Shown here: in pieces, positions 17,708 to 26,159 of the stretch
Layout: every line of letters begins with the position of its first letter
Position numbering within the stretch: the stretch's first letter is position 1
From: Chelativorans sp. AA-79
Lineage (GTDB): Bacteria > Pseudomonadota > Alphaproteobacteria > Rhizobiales > Rhizobiaceae
Assembly: GCF_029457495.1 (NCBI RefSeq)
Contig: NZ_CP120361.1
Span: forward strand, 4,604,001-4,668,000
Reading direction: 5' to 3'
DNA length: 64,000 nt
Made by a program: the position numbers and the translations under genes
The notes under the pieces: model-generated
Databases searched by the model: none
Seen by the model: the letters and a program-made list of their open reading frames with translations, nothing else
Told to the model about the DNA's origin: nothing

Positions 17708-19534
17708 ATGCCGGTATCGCTGGCGAAAAGAGGCATCTGGGCCATCACCGCCATCGTGGTGCTGGTCGCTTTGGTCGTCGCCGTGCTGCCTCTGGTCGCC
17801 TCCACACAGATCGTACGCGACAGCATCGCCTATCAGATGAGCGCATGGAGCGGCTATCACGTGCGGCTCGACGACTCGCCGGAGATCCGCGTCTGGCCGC
17901 TGCAGGCGGTGCTCAACGACGTGACCCTGCTCGATTCCGGCGGCGCCGATGCCCAGGCGGTGCTCGATGCCGAGCGCATCGAGGTGGATCTTTCCGCGCT
18001 CGCCGCCCTCAGGGGGGACATCGTCTTCACCAGGATGCGGCTCATCCGCCCTGTGTTGCGCATGCGCCAGGAAGCCGGCAGGCTACAGCCCATCGCACCA
18101 CAGGACTGGGGCAAGGTCCCGCGTTCCGTCGAAGTGGCCAAGCATGCCGTCGCGGCGGAACCCAGAAACCCGGACAGCACCTTCCTTCCGAGTGACCCGT
18201 TCGGCAAGGTGGAATTCGTGGAAGGCCGCATCGTGGCAGGGGACGAGGCGAGCCAGACCGACATCGTGACCAGCCTTTCGGGAACGCTCGACTGGCCGGC
18301 GCTGAACCGGCAGGCTTCGCTCGCGGCCACTGGCATCTGGCGCGGGGAAAGCGCCTCCATCCAGGCATCCGTCGCCGAACCGCTGTTCCTCTTCGGAGGC
18401 GGGAGCGCAGCGCTGACCTTCGCTCTTGAGGCGGCTCCCGCCAGCCTCTCCTTCGAAGGCGTAGCAAGCCTTTCGGGTAACGGTTTCCTCGACGGGCATG
18501 TCGAGCTTTCCGCCCCGTCCCTCAGCCGGCTTGCGGAATGGACCCATTCACGCTCCCCGATTGCGAACCGCATCGGCCCTCTTGCCATTACGGCCAGACT
18601 CGTCGGCGACAGGAACCGCCTGAAATTCGAAGATGCGACGCTCAAATTCGATACGAGCACCGGCCAGGGCCTCCTCGACGTGAACTTCGAAGGAGGCCGT
18701 CCTATGATCGCCGGCACCCTTGCTTTCGACACACTCAACCTGCGCGCGTTGGTCAACACCTTCAGTCCGCTTCCGACGACCTCCGGCGGGCAGAATGCGC
18801 CCAAGGCCGACAGCGAGTTCGACTTCGACCTGCGCTTTTCCGCGGCTTCGGCCACCTATGACAAGGTGGTGCTGACGGACGTCGCGGCCGCGGCCATGAT
18901 GCGTGCGGGCTTGTCCAGTTTCGATATCTCGGATGCCACGGCCTTCGGCGGCATGCTCCAGTTGGGGCTGCGGCGCGACCGCACCGGTGCGGACGACGCC
19001 GTCGAGATCAGCATGATCGGTGAGGACATCGCGCTTGGGGAGCTTGCCGACTCCTTCGACTACAGGACGCTGATGCCGCAGGCGAAGGGCAGCTTTTCGC
19101 TGATGCTGAAAGGCAAAGGAAAAGATATGGACGCGGTCCTGCAATCGGCGGACGGAAGCCTTTCCGCAACGATCGGAAAAGGCAGCGTGCCGGGCCTGAG
19201 CATCGACGGCTTCGTGGAACACAGCGCGGAGGGCGATTTCTTCCCGGTCTCCGCGCTTGGTGAAGGGTCGCTCCCGATCGACGATATTCAGTTGAAGGCC
19301 GTCGCAGCCAAAGGCGTGGTGCAACTCGATGCGCTGGAGGCGCATTCGGGACCCTACACGGTCGGGCTGGACGGGTTCGTTCCCCTGGCCGGGCGGGGGC
19401 TGGCGCTCTATGGCACGCTTTCCGCTTCGGAAGGCGCAGACCCGCGCTTCAAATCGCCGATCCCGTTCTTCGTGGGGGGGTCCTGGAACGCACCTTTCAT
19501 CGCCTCGTTCTTGCCGAAACCCGCCGAACAGTAA
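17708..19534 (+). CDS. AsmA family protein
   Basis: A 608-residue protein with one N-terminal transmembrane anchor (residues about 9-31, GIWAITAIVVLVALVVAVLP) and a large periplasmic beta-rich domain. The segment VRLDDSPEIRVWPLQAVLND and the C-terminal GSFSLMLKGKGKDMDAVLQSADGSL region are typical of AsmA proteins. The AsmA superfamily belongs to the RBG/bridge-like lipid-transfer folds linked to phospholipid transport to the outer membrane. ATG at 17708 follows GAGGA at correct spacing; the in-frame ATG at 17681 lacks a ribosome binding site. It is monocistronic and converges on potI. Confidence 0.85.
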   Translation: MPVSLAKRGIWAITAIVVLVALVVAVLPLVASTQIVRDSIAYQMSAWSGYHVRLDDSPEIRVWPLQAVLNDVTLLDSGGADAQAVLDAERIEVDLSALAALRGDIVFTRMRLIRPVLRMRQEAGRLQPIAPQDWGKVPRSVEVAKHAVAAEPRNPDSTFLPSDPFGKVEFVEGRIVAGDEASQTDIVTSLSGTLDWPALNRQASLAATGIWRGESASIQASVAEPLFLFGGGSAALTFALEAAPASLSFEGVASLSGNGFLDGHVELSAPSLSRLAEWTHSRSPIANRIGPLAITARLVGDRNRLKFEDATLKFDTSTGQGLLDVNFEGGRPMIAGTLAFDTLNLRALVNTFSPLPTTSGGQNAPKADSEFDFDLRFSAASATYDKVVLTDVAAAAMMRAGLSSFDISDATAFGGMLQLGLRRDRTGADDAVEISMIGEDIALGELADSFDYRTLMPQAKGSFSLMLKGKGKDMDAVLQSADGSLSATIGKGSVPGLSIDGFVEHSAEGDFFPVSALGEGSLPIDDIQLKAVAAKGVVQLDALEAHSGPYTVGLDGFVPLAGRGLALYGTLSASEGADPRFKSPIPFFVGGSWNAPFIASFLPKPAEQ

Positions 19535-19554
19535 GAAGACGGCAGGATGGCGCT

Positions 19555-20373
19555 TCATGCAGCGCCCGCAGCCTGCTCCTCACGCCGCCGCCGCAGATCC
19601 CGCCGCTTGTTCACGATAGAGGCGGTGATCACCCCGATGGTCACGATGCCGATCAGGATGGTGCAGACGGCATTGATTTCCGGCGTCACCCCCAGCCGCA
19701 CTTGGCTGTAGATCTTCATGGGCAGCGTGGTCGCACCCGGGCCGGAGGTGAAGCTCGCGATCACGAGATCGTCCAGCGAGAGGGTAAAGGCCAGCATCCA
19801 ACCGGAAATGACGGCGGGCATGATGATGGGGAGCGTGACCTGGAAGAACGCCCGCGCCGGTGTCGCGCCGAGGTCCATCGCGGCTTCCTCCAGCGACCGG
19901 TCGAAGGACATCAGCCGCGATTGCACCACCACCGCGACGAAGCACATCGAAAAGGTGATGTGTGCAATCGTGACCGTCAGAAAACCGCGGTCGAGGCCGA
20001 TCGCCACGAACAGCAGCAGAAGCGACAGTCCGGTGATCACCTCCGGCATCACCAGTGGCGCAAACACCATGCCGGAAAACAGAAGCCGGCCGCGGAAGCG
20101 GGTGTAGCGGGTCAGCGTCACCGCGGCCATCGTGCCCAGTACAGTCGCCACCGTCGCGGAGATGAAGGCGACCCGCGCCGTCACCCAGGCGGCGTCCATG
20201 AGACCGCGATTGGTGAGAAGAGCGGCATACCACCGCGTCGAGAAGCCGGCCCAAACCGTGACCAACTGCGACTCGTTGAAGGAATAGATCACGAGCAGGA
20301 TGATCGGCAGGTAGAGAAAAGCGAATCCCAGAACCAGGGCCGTAATGTTGAACCGTCCCCACGTGCCAGCCAT
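19555..20373 (-). CDS. potI: Putrescine/spermidine ABC transporter permease (PotI type)
   Basis: A 272-residue BPD permease with six predicted transmembrane segments and an EAA loop SLEEAAMDLGATPARAFFQV. The N-terminus (LGFAFLYLPIILLVIYSFNES) and the SLDDLVIASFTSGPGATTLP block are typical of PotI/PotC. It forms the inner-membrane channel with PotH. Its ATG lies 1 nt after the potH stop, implying translational coupling. It is the last gene of the leftward potFGHI operon. Confidence 0.93.
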   Translation of the reverse strand: MAGTWGRFNITALVLGFAFLYLPIILLVIYSFNESQLVTVWAGFSTRWYAALLTNRGLMDAAWVTARVAFISATVATVLGTMAAVTLTRYTRFRGRLLFSGMVFAPLVMPEVITGLSLLLLFVAIGLDRGFLTVTIAHITFSMCFVAVVVQSRLMSFDRSLEEAAMDLGATPARAFFQVTLPIIMPAVISGWMLAFTLSLDDLVIASFTSGPGATTLPMKIYSQVRLGVTPEINAVCTILIGIVTIGVITASIVNKRRDLRRRREEQAAGAA

Positions 20374-20374
20374 C

Positions 20375-21286
20375 TCAGCGCGTCCTTTCCTGCGCCCGAG
20401 CCTGGGAGCGCTGGAAATAGACGATCGGCAGCACGAGGATGAGAAGCAGGAGGATTGCCACCGCCGAGGCCACCGGCCAGTCGCGATTGGCGAAGAACTC
20501 GTTCCAGAGTGTTTTGCCGATCATCAATGTCCGCGAACCGCCGAGCAGGTCCGGGATCACGAATTCCCCCACCGCGGGGATGAAAACCAGCATCGAGCCG
20601 GCCACCACGCCTGGAAGCGAGAGCGGAAAGGTGATCTTCCAGAAGGCGGAAAGCGGCGTACAGCCGAGGTCCTCCGCCGCCTCGATGAGCGAGTAGTCCA
20701 TCTTCTCGAGCGTCGCGTAAAGGGGCAGCACCATGAAGGGCAGATAGGAATAGACGATGCCTATATAAACGGCGGTCGTCGTGTTGATGATGATCAGCGG
20801 CTGATCGATCAACCCGAGGAACATCAGAAACTGGTTGAGCAGGCCCTCGGGCTTCAGGATGCCGATCCATGCATAGACACGGATGAGGAAGCTCGTCCAG
20901 AAGGGCAGAATGACCAGCATCAGGAGGATCGGCCGTACGGAGAGAGGCGCGCGAGCCATGCCATAGGCGATCGGATAGCCGACCAGCAGGGTGAGAAGAG
21001 TCGAGACCGCCGCGATCCGCAGGCTTGAAAGATAGGCGTTCAGATAAAGTGAATCGCTGAACAGCCAGAGATAGTTACCCAGCGAGAAGCCGCCAAGTTT
21101 CTCCAGGAAACCGGCAATGCCGTCCTCCCAGCCGAACACCGGCAGATAGGGCGGCATGGCGATCGCCGCTTCCGACAGAGAGATCTTTAGAACGATGAAG
21201 AAGGGGACAAGGAAAAAAACGAGCAGCCACAGATAGGGCACGGCAACGACGATGCGGCTGCCTAAAGAGGGAGCAAGCCTTCGCAT
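20375..21286 (-). CDS. potH: Putrescine ABC transporter permease (PotH type)
   Basis: A 303-residue inner-membrane permease with six transmembrane segments and the EAA motif SLIEAAEDLGCTPLSAFWKI. The FVPAVGEFVIPDLLGG-like segment (here FIPAVGEFVIPDLLGGSRTL) is characteristic of PotH/PotB. The ATG at 21286 lies 2 nt after the potG stop; the long upstream in-frame extension is the shadow of potG and is rejected. It partners PotI. Confidence 0.94.
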   Translation of the reverse strand: MRRLAPSLGSRIVVAVPYLWLLVFFLVPFFIVLKISLSEAAIAMPPYLPVFGWEDGIAGFLEKLGGFSLGNYLWLFSDSLYLNAYLSSLRIAAVSTLLTLLVGYPIAYGMARAPLSVRPILLMLVILPFWTSFLIRVYAWIGILKPEGLLNQFLMFLGLIDQPLIIINTTTAVYIGIVYSYLPFMVLPLYATLEKMDYSLIEAAEDLGCTPLSAFWKITFPLSLPGVVAGSMLVFIPAVGEFVIPDLLGGSRTLMIGKTLWNEFFANRDWPVASAVAILLLLILVLPIVYFQRSQARAQERTR

Positions 21287-21288
21287 CG

Positions 21289-22428
21289 TCAATTCGCCAG
21301 CACAACGCCGGCATCGGCGCGGAAGGAGATCCAGGCCCGGTCGTGCCAGGTCAGGACATCCTCCAGCCTGCGCGAACTGTTGATGATGCTCGCCCTCACG
21401 ATGCGGCCATCGTCCAGCTTCACGTTGTAGACGGTCATATCCCCCAGATAGGCAATGTCCCAAATCTCGCCGTCGAGCGCGTTCTGCGCCTCGGTCGGAC
21501 GCTCGCGCGAGACATGCATCTTCTCCGGACGGACGGCGAGCCACACGGCATCACCCGGCGCGGCGCCCGATGTGCCGGCCACCCGGAACTCCGCTCCGCC
21601 CCTGTCGCGGATTTCGGCCATGCCGGCATCCTCCTTCGCCAGCACACCCTCGAACATGTTGACGGAGCCGACAAAACCCGCGACGAATCGGGAAACCGGG
21701 GCCTCGTAGATCTCGGCCGGCGTGGCCACCTGAAGCACATGGCCCTTGTCCATGATGGCGATGCGGTCGGCCATGGTCATCGCCTCCTCCTGGTCGTGGG
21801 TGACGACCAGGAAGGTAAGACCGAGATCGTGCTGCAGGTCCATCAACTCGAACTGGGTCTCCTCGCGAAGCTTCTTGTCCAGCGCGCCGAGAGGCTCATC
21901 AAGGAGCAGCACCTTCGGCCGCTTTGCCAGAGAGCGGGCGAGCGCCACACGCTGACGCTGACCGCCGGAAAGCTGCTGCGGTTTTCGCCTGGCAAACTGC
22001 TCGAGCTTCACGAGCTTCAGCATCTGCGCCACGCGCTCGGCGATCTCAGCCTTCGGCATGCCGTCCTGCCTGAGACCGAAAGCGATGTTCGCCTCCACGC
22101 TCATATGCGGAAAGAGCGCATAGGACTGAAACATCATGTTGACCGGCCGGCGATAAGGCGGCACTCCGCGCAGGTCGCGGCCCTCGAGCAGGACGCGCCC
22201 GGATGTCGGGTGCTCGAAACCGGCCAGCATGCGCAGAAGCGTGGTCTTGCCGCAGCCGGAAGCGCCGAGGAGCGCAAAGAACTCCCGCTCGTAAATGCTG
22301 AGCGACAGGTCGTCGACGGCGACGAAATCACCGAAGCGCTTGGTTACGTTCTCGAAACGGATATAGGGCTTTGCATCGGGATTCTCCCACGGCGCAAAGC
22401 TTCTGCGTATGCTGCCCAGCGAAACCAT
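21289..22428 (-). CDS. potG: Polyamine ABC transporter ATP-binding protein (PotG type)
   Basis: A 379-residue ABC ATPase energising polyamine import. Walker A is GASGCGKTT, the signature is LSGGQRQRVALARSL, Walker B is VLLLDEPLGALD, and the switch His is in VVTHDQEEA. A TOBE-like regulatory domain occupies the C-terminal third. ATG at 22428 (MVSLGSIRRSF) has GGAG 7 nt upstream, preferable to the ATG 27 nt further out. A small hairpin separates it from potF. Confidence 0.94.
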   Translation of the reverse strand: MVSLGSIRRSFAPWENPDAKPYIRFENVTKRFGDFVAVDDLSLSIYEREFFALLGASGCGKTTLLRMLAGFEHPTSGRVLLEGRDLRGVPPYRRPVNMMFQSYALFPHMSVEANIAFGLRQDGMPKAEIAERVAQMLKLVKLEQFARRKPQQLSGGQRQRVALARSLAKRPKVLLLDEPLGALDKKLREETQFELMDLQHDLGLTFLVVTHDQEEAMTMADRIAIMDKGHVLQVATPAEIYEAPVSRFVAGFVGSVNMFEGVLAKEDAGMAEIRDRGGAEFRVAGTSGAAPGDAVWLAVRPEKMHVSRERPTEAQNALDGEIWDIAYLGDMTVYNVKLDDGRIVRASIINSSRRLEDVLTWHDRAWISFRADAGVVLAN

Positions 22429-22464
22429 CGCCTGCTCCGTCCTGGCCCATCCCAAGCCGAAAGA

Positions 22465-22483
22465 GCCCGGCCAGGCACCGGGC
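22465..22483 (-). terminator. Hairpin between potF and potG, possible attenuator
   Basis: GCCCGG (22465-22470) pairs with CCGGGC (22478-22483) around a 7-nt loop. On the minus strand the stem is followed by TCTTTC. It lies 12 nt after the potF stop and could partially terminate transcription or stabilise the potF mRNA. Confidence 0.45.
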
Positions 22484-22494
22484 CTTTGCCGCCG

Positions 22495-23592
22495 CTACTG
22501 GCCGGTGACGACCCTCGTCCAAAGACGGGTGATGAGACGCTGTGCACGTGCATCATAGGGCCGGGCCGTGAACAGTTTCTGCAGCGTTTCCTCGTTGGGA
22601 TAGACGGCAGGATCATCGATGATCTCCGGATCAAGCAGTTCCTGGGACGCCTCGTTGCCGTTGGCATAGAAGACGTAATTCGATGCCTTCGCGATGACCT
22701 CCGGGCGCATCATATAGTTGATGAACTCGTGCGCCTCCTCAACATGCGGCGCATCCGCGGGGATAGCCATCTGGTCGAACCACATCTGCGCACCTTCCTT
22801 GGGGATCGAATAGGCGATCTCGACGCCCTGATCCGCTTCGGCGGCGCGGTCGCGCGCCTGGAACACGTCGCCCGAATATCCCACGGCCACACAGATGTCG
22901 CCATTGGCAAGGGCATTGATGTATTCGGAGGAATGGAACTTGCGGATATAGGGCCGCACGGCCAGCAGCAGATCTTCGACCTTCTGGAGGTCCTCCGGCC
23001 TGTCGCTGTTCGGGTCGAGCCCGAGATAGTTCAGCGCCGCATGCATGATCTCGGATGAAGCGTCGAGCACGTGAATACCGCAGCCGGCGAGTTTGGATGC
23101 GATCTCGGGCTTGAAGATTGCATCCCACGAATCGATCGTGTCGGTGCCCAGCGCCTCCCTCACCTTGGCCTTGTTGTAGCCTATCCCGGTGGTGCCCCAC
23201 ATATAGTTCACCGAGTATTCATTGCCCGGGTCATAGGTCGCCGTCCGCTTGGAGACGAAGTCCCACATGTTCTCGAGGTTCGGCAGCTTGGACTTGTCGA
23301 GCTTCTGGAAGACGCCGGCCTGGATCTGGCGAGCGAGGAACTCGCCGGAGGGGACGACGACATCATAGCCCGTGCCGCCGGCAAGCAGCTTGGTTTCCAC
23401 GATCTCGTTGGAATCGAAAACATCGTAGACGACCCTGATGCCGGTCTCGGCCGTAAACTCCTCCAGGATGGACTCGTCGATATAGTCGGACCAGTTGTAG
23501 ACATTGACCGTACGCTCCTGTGCCGGCGCACCGGTGGCGAGCATTGCCACGGCAATGGAAACGGCGGAAAGCAGAGGAGCCTGGGGGTTCAT
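22495..23592 (-). CDS. potF: Putrescine-binding periplasmic protein (PotF type)
   Basis: A 365-residue precursor with a signal peptide (LLSAVSIAVAMLATGAPAQ, cleavage near residue 24). The mature protein begins TVNVYNWSDYIDESILEEF, diagnostic of PotF/PotD. The SGEFLARQIQAGVFQKLDKSKL and YMWGTTGIGYN segments contain polyamine-contact residues in known structures; PotD-like versus PotF-like substrate preference cannot be fixed by eye. It leads potFGHI. The adjacent gamma-glutamylputrescine-type ligase and oxidase genes support putrescine as the substrate. Confidence 0.94.
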   Translation of the reverse strand: MNPQAPLLSAVSIAVAMLATGAPAQERTVNVYNWSDYIDESILEEFTAETGIRVVYDVFDSNEIVETKLLAGGTGYDVVVPSGEFLARQIQAGVFQKLDKSKLPNLENMWDFVSKRTATYDPGNEYSVNYMWGTTGIGYNKAKVREALGTDTIDSWDAIFKPEIASKLAGCGIHVLDASSEIMHAALNYLGLDPNSDRPEDLQKVEDLLLAVRPYIRKFHSSEYINALANGDICVAVGYSGDVFQARDRAAEADQGVEIAYSIPKEGAQMWFDQMAIPADAPHVEEAHEFINYMMRPEVIAKASNYVFYANGNEASQELLDPEIIDDPAVYPNEETLQKLFTARPYDARAQRLITRLWTRVVTGQ

Positions 23593-24080
23593 GAAAATCT
23601 CCCATCATCGACCATTCGGCCCGCCTCCCGCCCTCGGGAGCCGGGTTCTACGGGGCAACCTATTGTCGTTTTAAAGATGCGACAAGCGCGAATTGTCCCG
23701 CATCACTGCCCTTTTTTCGCGCCTTCAAACGCGAGAGAAAACCCAATGCGGCAGCACCGGCAGGAGGAGGATTCCCAAGGTGTAGCCCCGGCGGCGGCGC
23801 AGGATATTTTTTGCTCGTGAACACGATGCTTTTCAGCTTGTCACGAATTGCAGGAAAGCCTCGGCTGATTTTCCATATCAAGCGCTTTTGCGCGCGCAGC
23901 GCCGATTTTTGCATCTTACTTTTGTGGTAGGCATGACACCGAAAGCCCTCATTCTTTCGTCTAATTACCCGTACGAATATGCGGGTTGACATAAGCCGGT
24001 CGATCACGAGTATGCCGCCGCTCAGCGCAACCACGCATTGAAACTTTGGCTCCGTCGGCCAAAACCAGACGAGGAAGAGC
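23593..24080. other. Non-coding divergent region between potF and the pseudo-receiver gene
   Basis: This 488-nt region must contain the potF promoter (leftward) and that of the 24081 gene (rightward). A TTGACA at 23986-23991 with AGTATG 17 nt on is a possible rightward promoter with a poor -10. I find no tRNA, riboswitch or convincing short gene. A leftward ORF across most of it has no recognisable protein features and overlaps the next gene. Confidence 0.5.
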
Positions 24081-24515
24081 ATGGGACGTAACGGCCTTGG
24101 GGGGTCAGGCCGCGGCACTACCCCTTCCGACAGCACAAGTTATGACGGCGTGTTTGTCGTTGCCACTTCGCCCATCAATCGCATCGTCATTACGCGAATG
24201 GTCGAACGTATCTATCTGAAGGCCATGGCGATCACGCCGGAAACGGCGCTCGATGCGCTTCGCGCCAAGCGCCCGATGATGGTGATCATCGACGAGGGGC
24301 GACAACCGGACCTGATCGAGCCGCTGATCGAAGAGATCGCACGGCTGCGCAGCGCTTTCACGGCCCGACTTCCCCGCATCGTCCTGATCGTTGAGGCTTC
24401 GCGGCAAAACGAAGCGCGACGTGACGGAATCGTGGACGCGGTGGTGGTGAAGCCCATCACTCCGGAAGTGCTGCAGCCTATCGTGGATCGACTCTCCAAG
24501 GGCGCCGCCATTTAA
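24081..24515 (+). CDS. Receiver-like (pseudo-response-regulator) protein
   Basis: This 144-residue single-domain protein has the alternating pattern of a CheY-like receiver (VFVVATSP, MMVIIDEGRQPDL, PRIVLIVEAS, DAVVVKPITPEVLQPIVDRL). Asp71 occupies the phosphoacceptor position and Lys124-Pro125 the conserved KP pair. The acidic pair that normally binds magnesium at the end of beta-1 is replaced by Ala-Thr (about residues 28-29). It may therefore not be phosphorylated conventionally. It has no output domain. It sits alone between potF and the glutamine-synthetase-like gene; a link to polyamine metabolism is guesswork. Confidence 0.65.
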   Translation: MGRNGLGGSGRGTTPSDSTSYDGVFVVATSPINRIVITRMVERIYLKAMAITPETALDALRAKRPMMVIIDEGRQPDLIEPLIEEIARLRSAFTARLPRIVLIVEASRQNEARRDGIVDAVVVKPITPEVLQPIVDRLSKGAAI

Positions 24516-24627
24516 CCGCTGCGCGCAGGCACAGTTGACGTTTCCCGCGATGCCGAGGCCCCGCGGCCCTTTCCTTCCGGTTTCAGCCGGCGCTATACTC
24601 GGGCACCCAAGGCTACTCTGGTGATTG

Positions 24628-26055
24628 ATGTTAGAAAATAGGAAGGCAAGCCGCACCAGCAGGGGCGGACGCCGGACACCGGCATTCCTGAAGAATCTGC
24701 GTGGCGTGAAGGGCTGGAAGGAGACCTCGGCCTGGCTCGAGTGGCGTGGCATCGAAGATATCGAGTGCATCGCGCCCGATCAGGCCGGCGTGGCGCGCGG
24801 CAAGATGATGCCGTCGAAGAAGTTCACTTCGAATACGTCGCTCGCGCTGCCGTCGGCCGTCTTCATGGCCACAATCTCGGGAGAGTATCCGGAGAGCGGC
24901 AACGGCTTCACCTATCCCGAAGACGACGGCGACCTGAAGCTGGTGCCAGATCTCTCGACACTCTCGGTCGTACCGTGGGAGTCGGACCCCACAGCACAGG
25001 TGATTTGCGATATCGTGCACCAGGACGGGCGCGACGTCGAAATCAGTCCACGCAACGTGCTGAAGCGGGTGCTCGCCAAATATGCAGAGCACGGCCTTCG
25101 GCCCATCGTCGCGCCGGAGATCGAGTTCTATCTCGTACACAAGAACCCGGATCCCGACTATCCGCTGACACCGCCCGTCGGGCGTTCGGGCCGGCCGATC
25201 GGCGGCGGGCAAGGCTATTCCATCGCCGGCGTCAACGAATTCGACGAGCTGATCGACGACATCTACCATTTCTCCGAAACGCAGGGGTTGGAGATCGACA
25301 CGCTCATCCACGAGGAGGGCGCAGGGCAGCTCGAGATCAACCTGCGCCATGGCGACCCGATCGAGCTTGCCGATCAGGTCTTCCTCTTCAAGCGCACCAT
25401 CCGGGAAGCCGCCCTCAAGCACGATACATATGCGACCTTCATGGCCAAGCCGATCCAGGATCAGCCCGGATCGGCCATGCATATCCACCAGTCGGTGGTC
25501 ACGCTGAAGGGGGGGCGCAACGTCTTCTCCGACGAGAGGGGCGATGAGACGGATGTCTTCCGCCATTTCCTCGGTGGGCTCCAGCGGCACATCCCGAACG
25601 CGCTCATCATGCTGGCGCCCTATGTGAATTCCTATCGACGGCTGACGCAGGGGGGCTCCGCGCCCGTCAACACGCGCTGGGGATATGACAACCGCACGAC
25701 GGCCTTCCGCGTGCCGCGTTCGGACCCGAGTTCGAGGCGCGTCGAGAACCGCATCCCCTCATCGGATGCCAATCCCTACCTGGCGCTCGCCGCTTCGCTC
25801 GCCTGCGGACTGGTCGGCATCTTGGAAAAGATCGAGCCGGACGCTCCAGCCGGCACAGCGGTGAACACGGACGTGATCGATCTGCCGCGCGGCCTGCTCG
25901 AAGCCGTGGCCCTTTTCGAAGCGGACGAGGCGCTCCGCGACATCCTGGGCGAAATCTTCTCCAGCACCTATGCGGCGATCAAACGGGCGGAATTCGAGAC
26001 CTTCATGAAGGTGATCAGCCCGTGGGAGCGGGAATATCTGCTGCTGAACGTGTGA
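24628..26055 (+). CDS. Glutamine synthetase family protein, probable gamma-glutamylputrescine synthetase
   Basis: A 475-residue member of the GS superfamily (type I fold). The catalytic region shows RPIVAPEIEFYLV, LEIDTLIHEEGAGQLEINLRHG, the HIHQSV metal/ammonia-site block (SAMHIHQSVV) and a C-terminal VENRIPSSDANPYLALAASL with conserved Arg, Asn and Glu. This branch commonly ligates glutamate to amines. Next to potFGHI and a PuuB-like oxidase the likely substrate is putrescine (PuuA step). TTG at 24625 and ATG at 24628 are adjacent in frame; ATG is chosen. It is not the housekeeping glnA, since it lacks the adenylylation-site signature region. Confidence 0.85.
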   Translation: MLENRKASRTSRGGRRTPAFLKNLRGVKGWKETSAWLEWRGIEDIECIAPDQAGVARGKMMPSKKFTSNTSLALPSAVFMATISGEYPESGNGFTYPEDDGDLKLVPDLSTLSVVPWESDPTAQVICDIVHQDGRDVEISPRNVLKRVLAKYAEHGLRPIVAPEIEFYLVHKNPDPDYPLTPPVGRSGRPIGGGQGYSIAGVNEFDELIDDIYHFSETQGLEIDTLIHEEGAGQLEINLRHGDPIELADQVFLFKRTIREAALKHDTYATFMAKPIQDQPGSAMHIHQSVVTLKGGRNVFSDERGDETDVFRHFLGGLQRHIPNALIMLAPYVNSYRRLTQGGSAPVNTRWGYDNRTTAFRVPRSDPSSRRVENRIPSSDANPYLALAASLACGLVGILEKIEPDAPAGTAVNTDVIDLPRGLLEAVALFEADEALRDILGEIFSSTYAAIKRAEFETFMKVISPWEREYLLLNV

Positions 26056-26061
26056 GTGGGC

Positions 26062-26147
26062 GAATAGGGAATAGCGAGTAGTGATCCCATTCGGACCGCC
26101 AGCCTAGCACTTTGCGCGAGCTTCTATTCGCTAGTCACCACTTACCA
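26062..26147. repeat. Short heptamer-like repeat / imperfect inverted repeat
   Basis: Between the ligase and oxidase genes lies GAATAGGGAATAGCGAGTAG (26063-26082), built of near-identical 7-8 nt units (GAATAGG, GAATAGC, GAGTAGT). A complementary-sense TTCTATTCGCTAGTCACC follows at about 26122-26139. This resembles intergenic (ATAGSGA)n-type repeats that I recall from other Rhizobiales genomes. Folding would give an imperfect stem. Confidence 0.4.
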
Positions 26148-26159
26148 TGCGCTGTGCCA

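Noticed and set aside
23660..24136. 158-codon minus-strand ORF upstream of potF
   Set aside because: No recognisable domain, overlaps the receiver-like gene, and occupies the expected promoter region.
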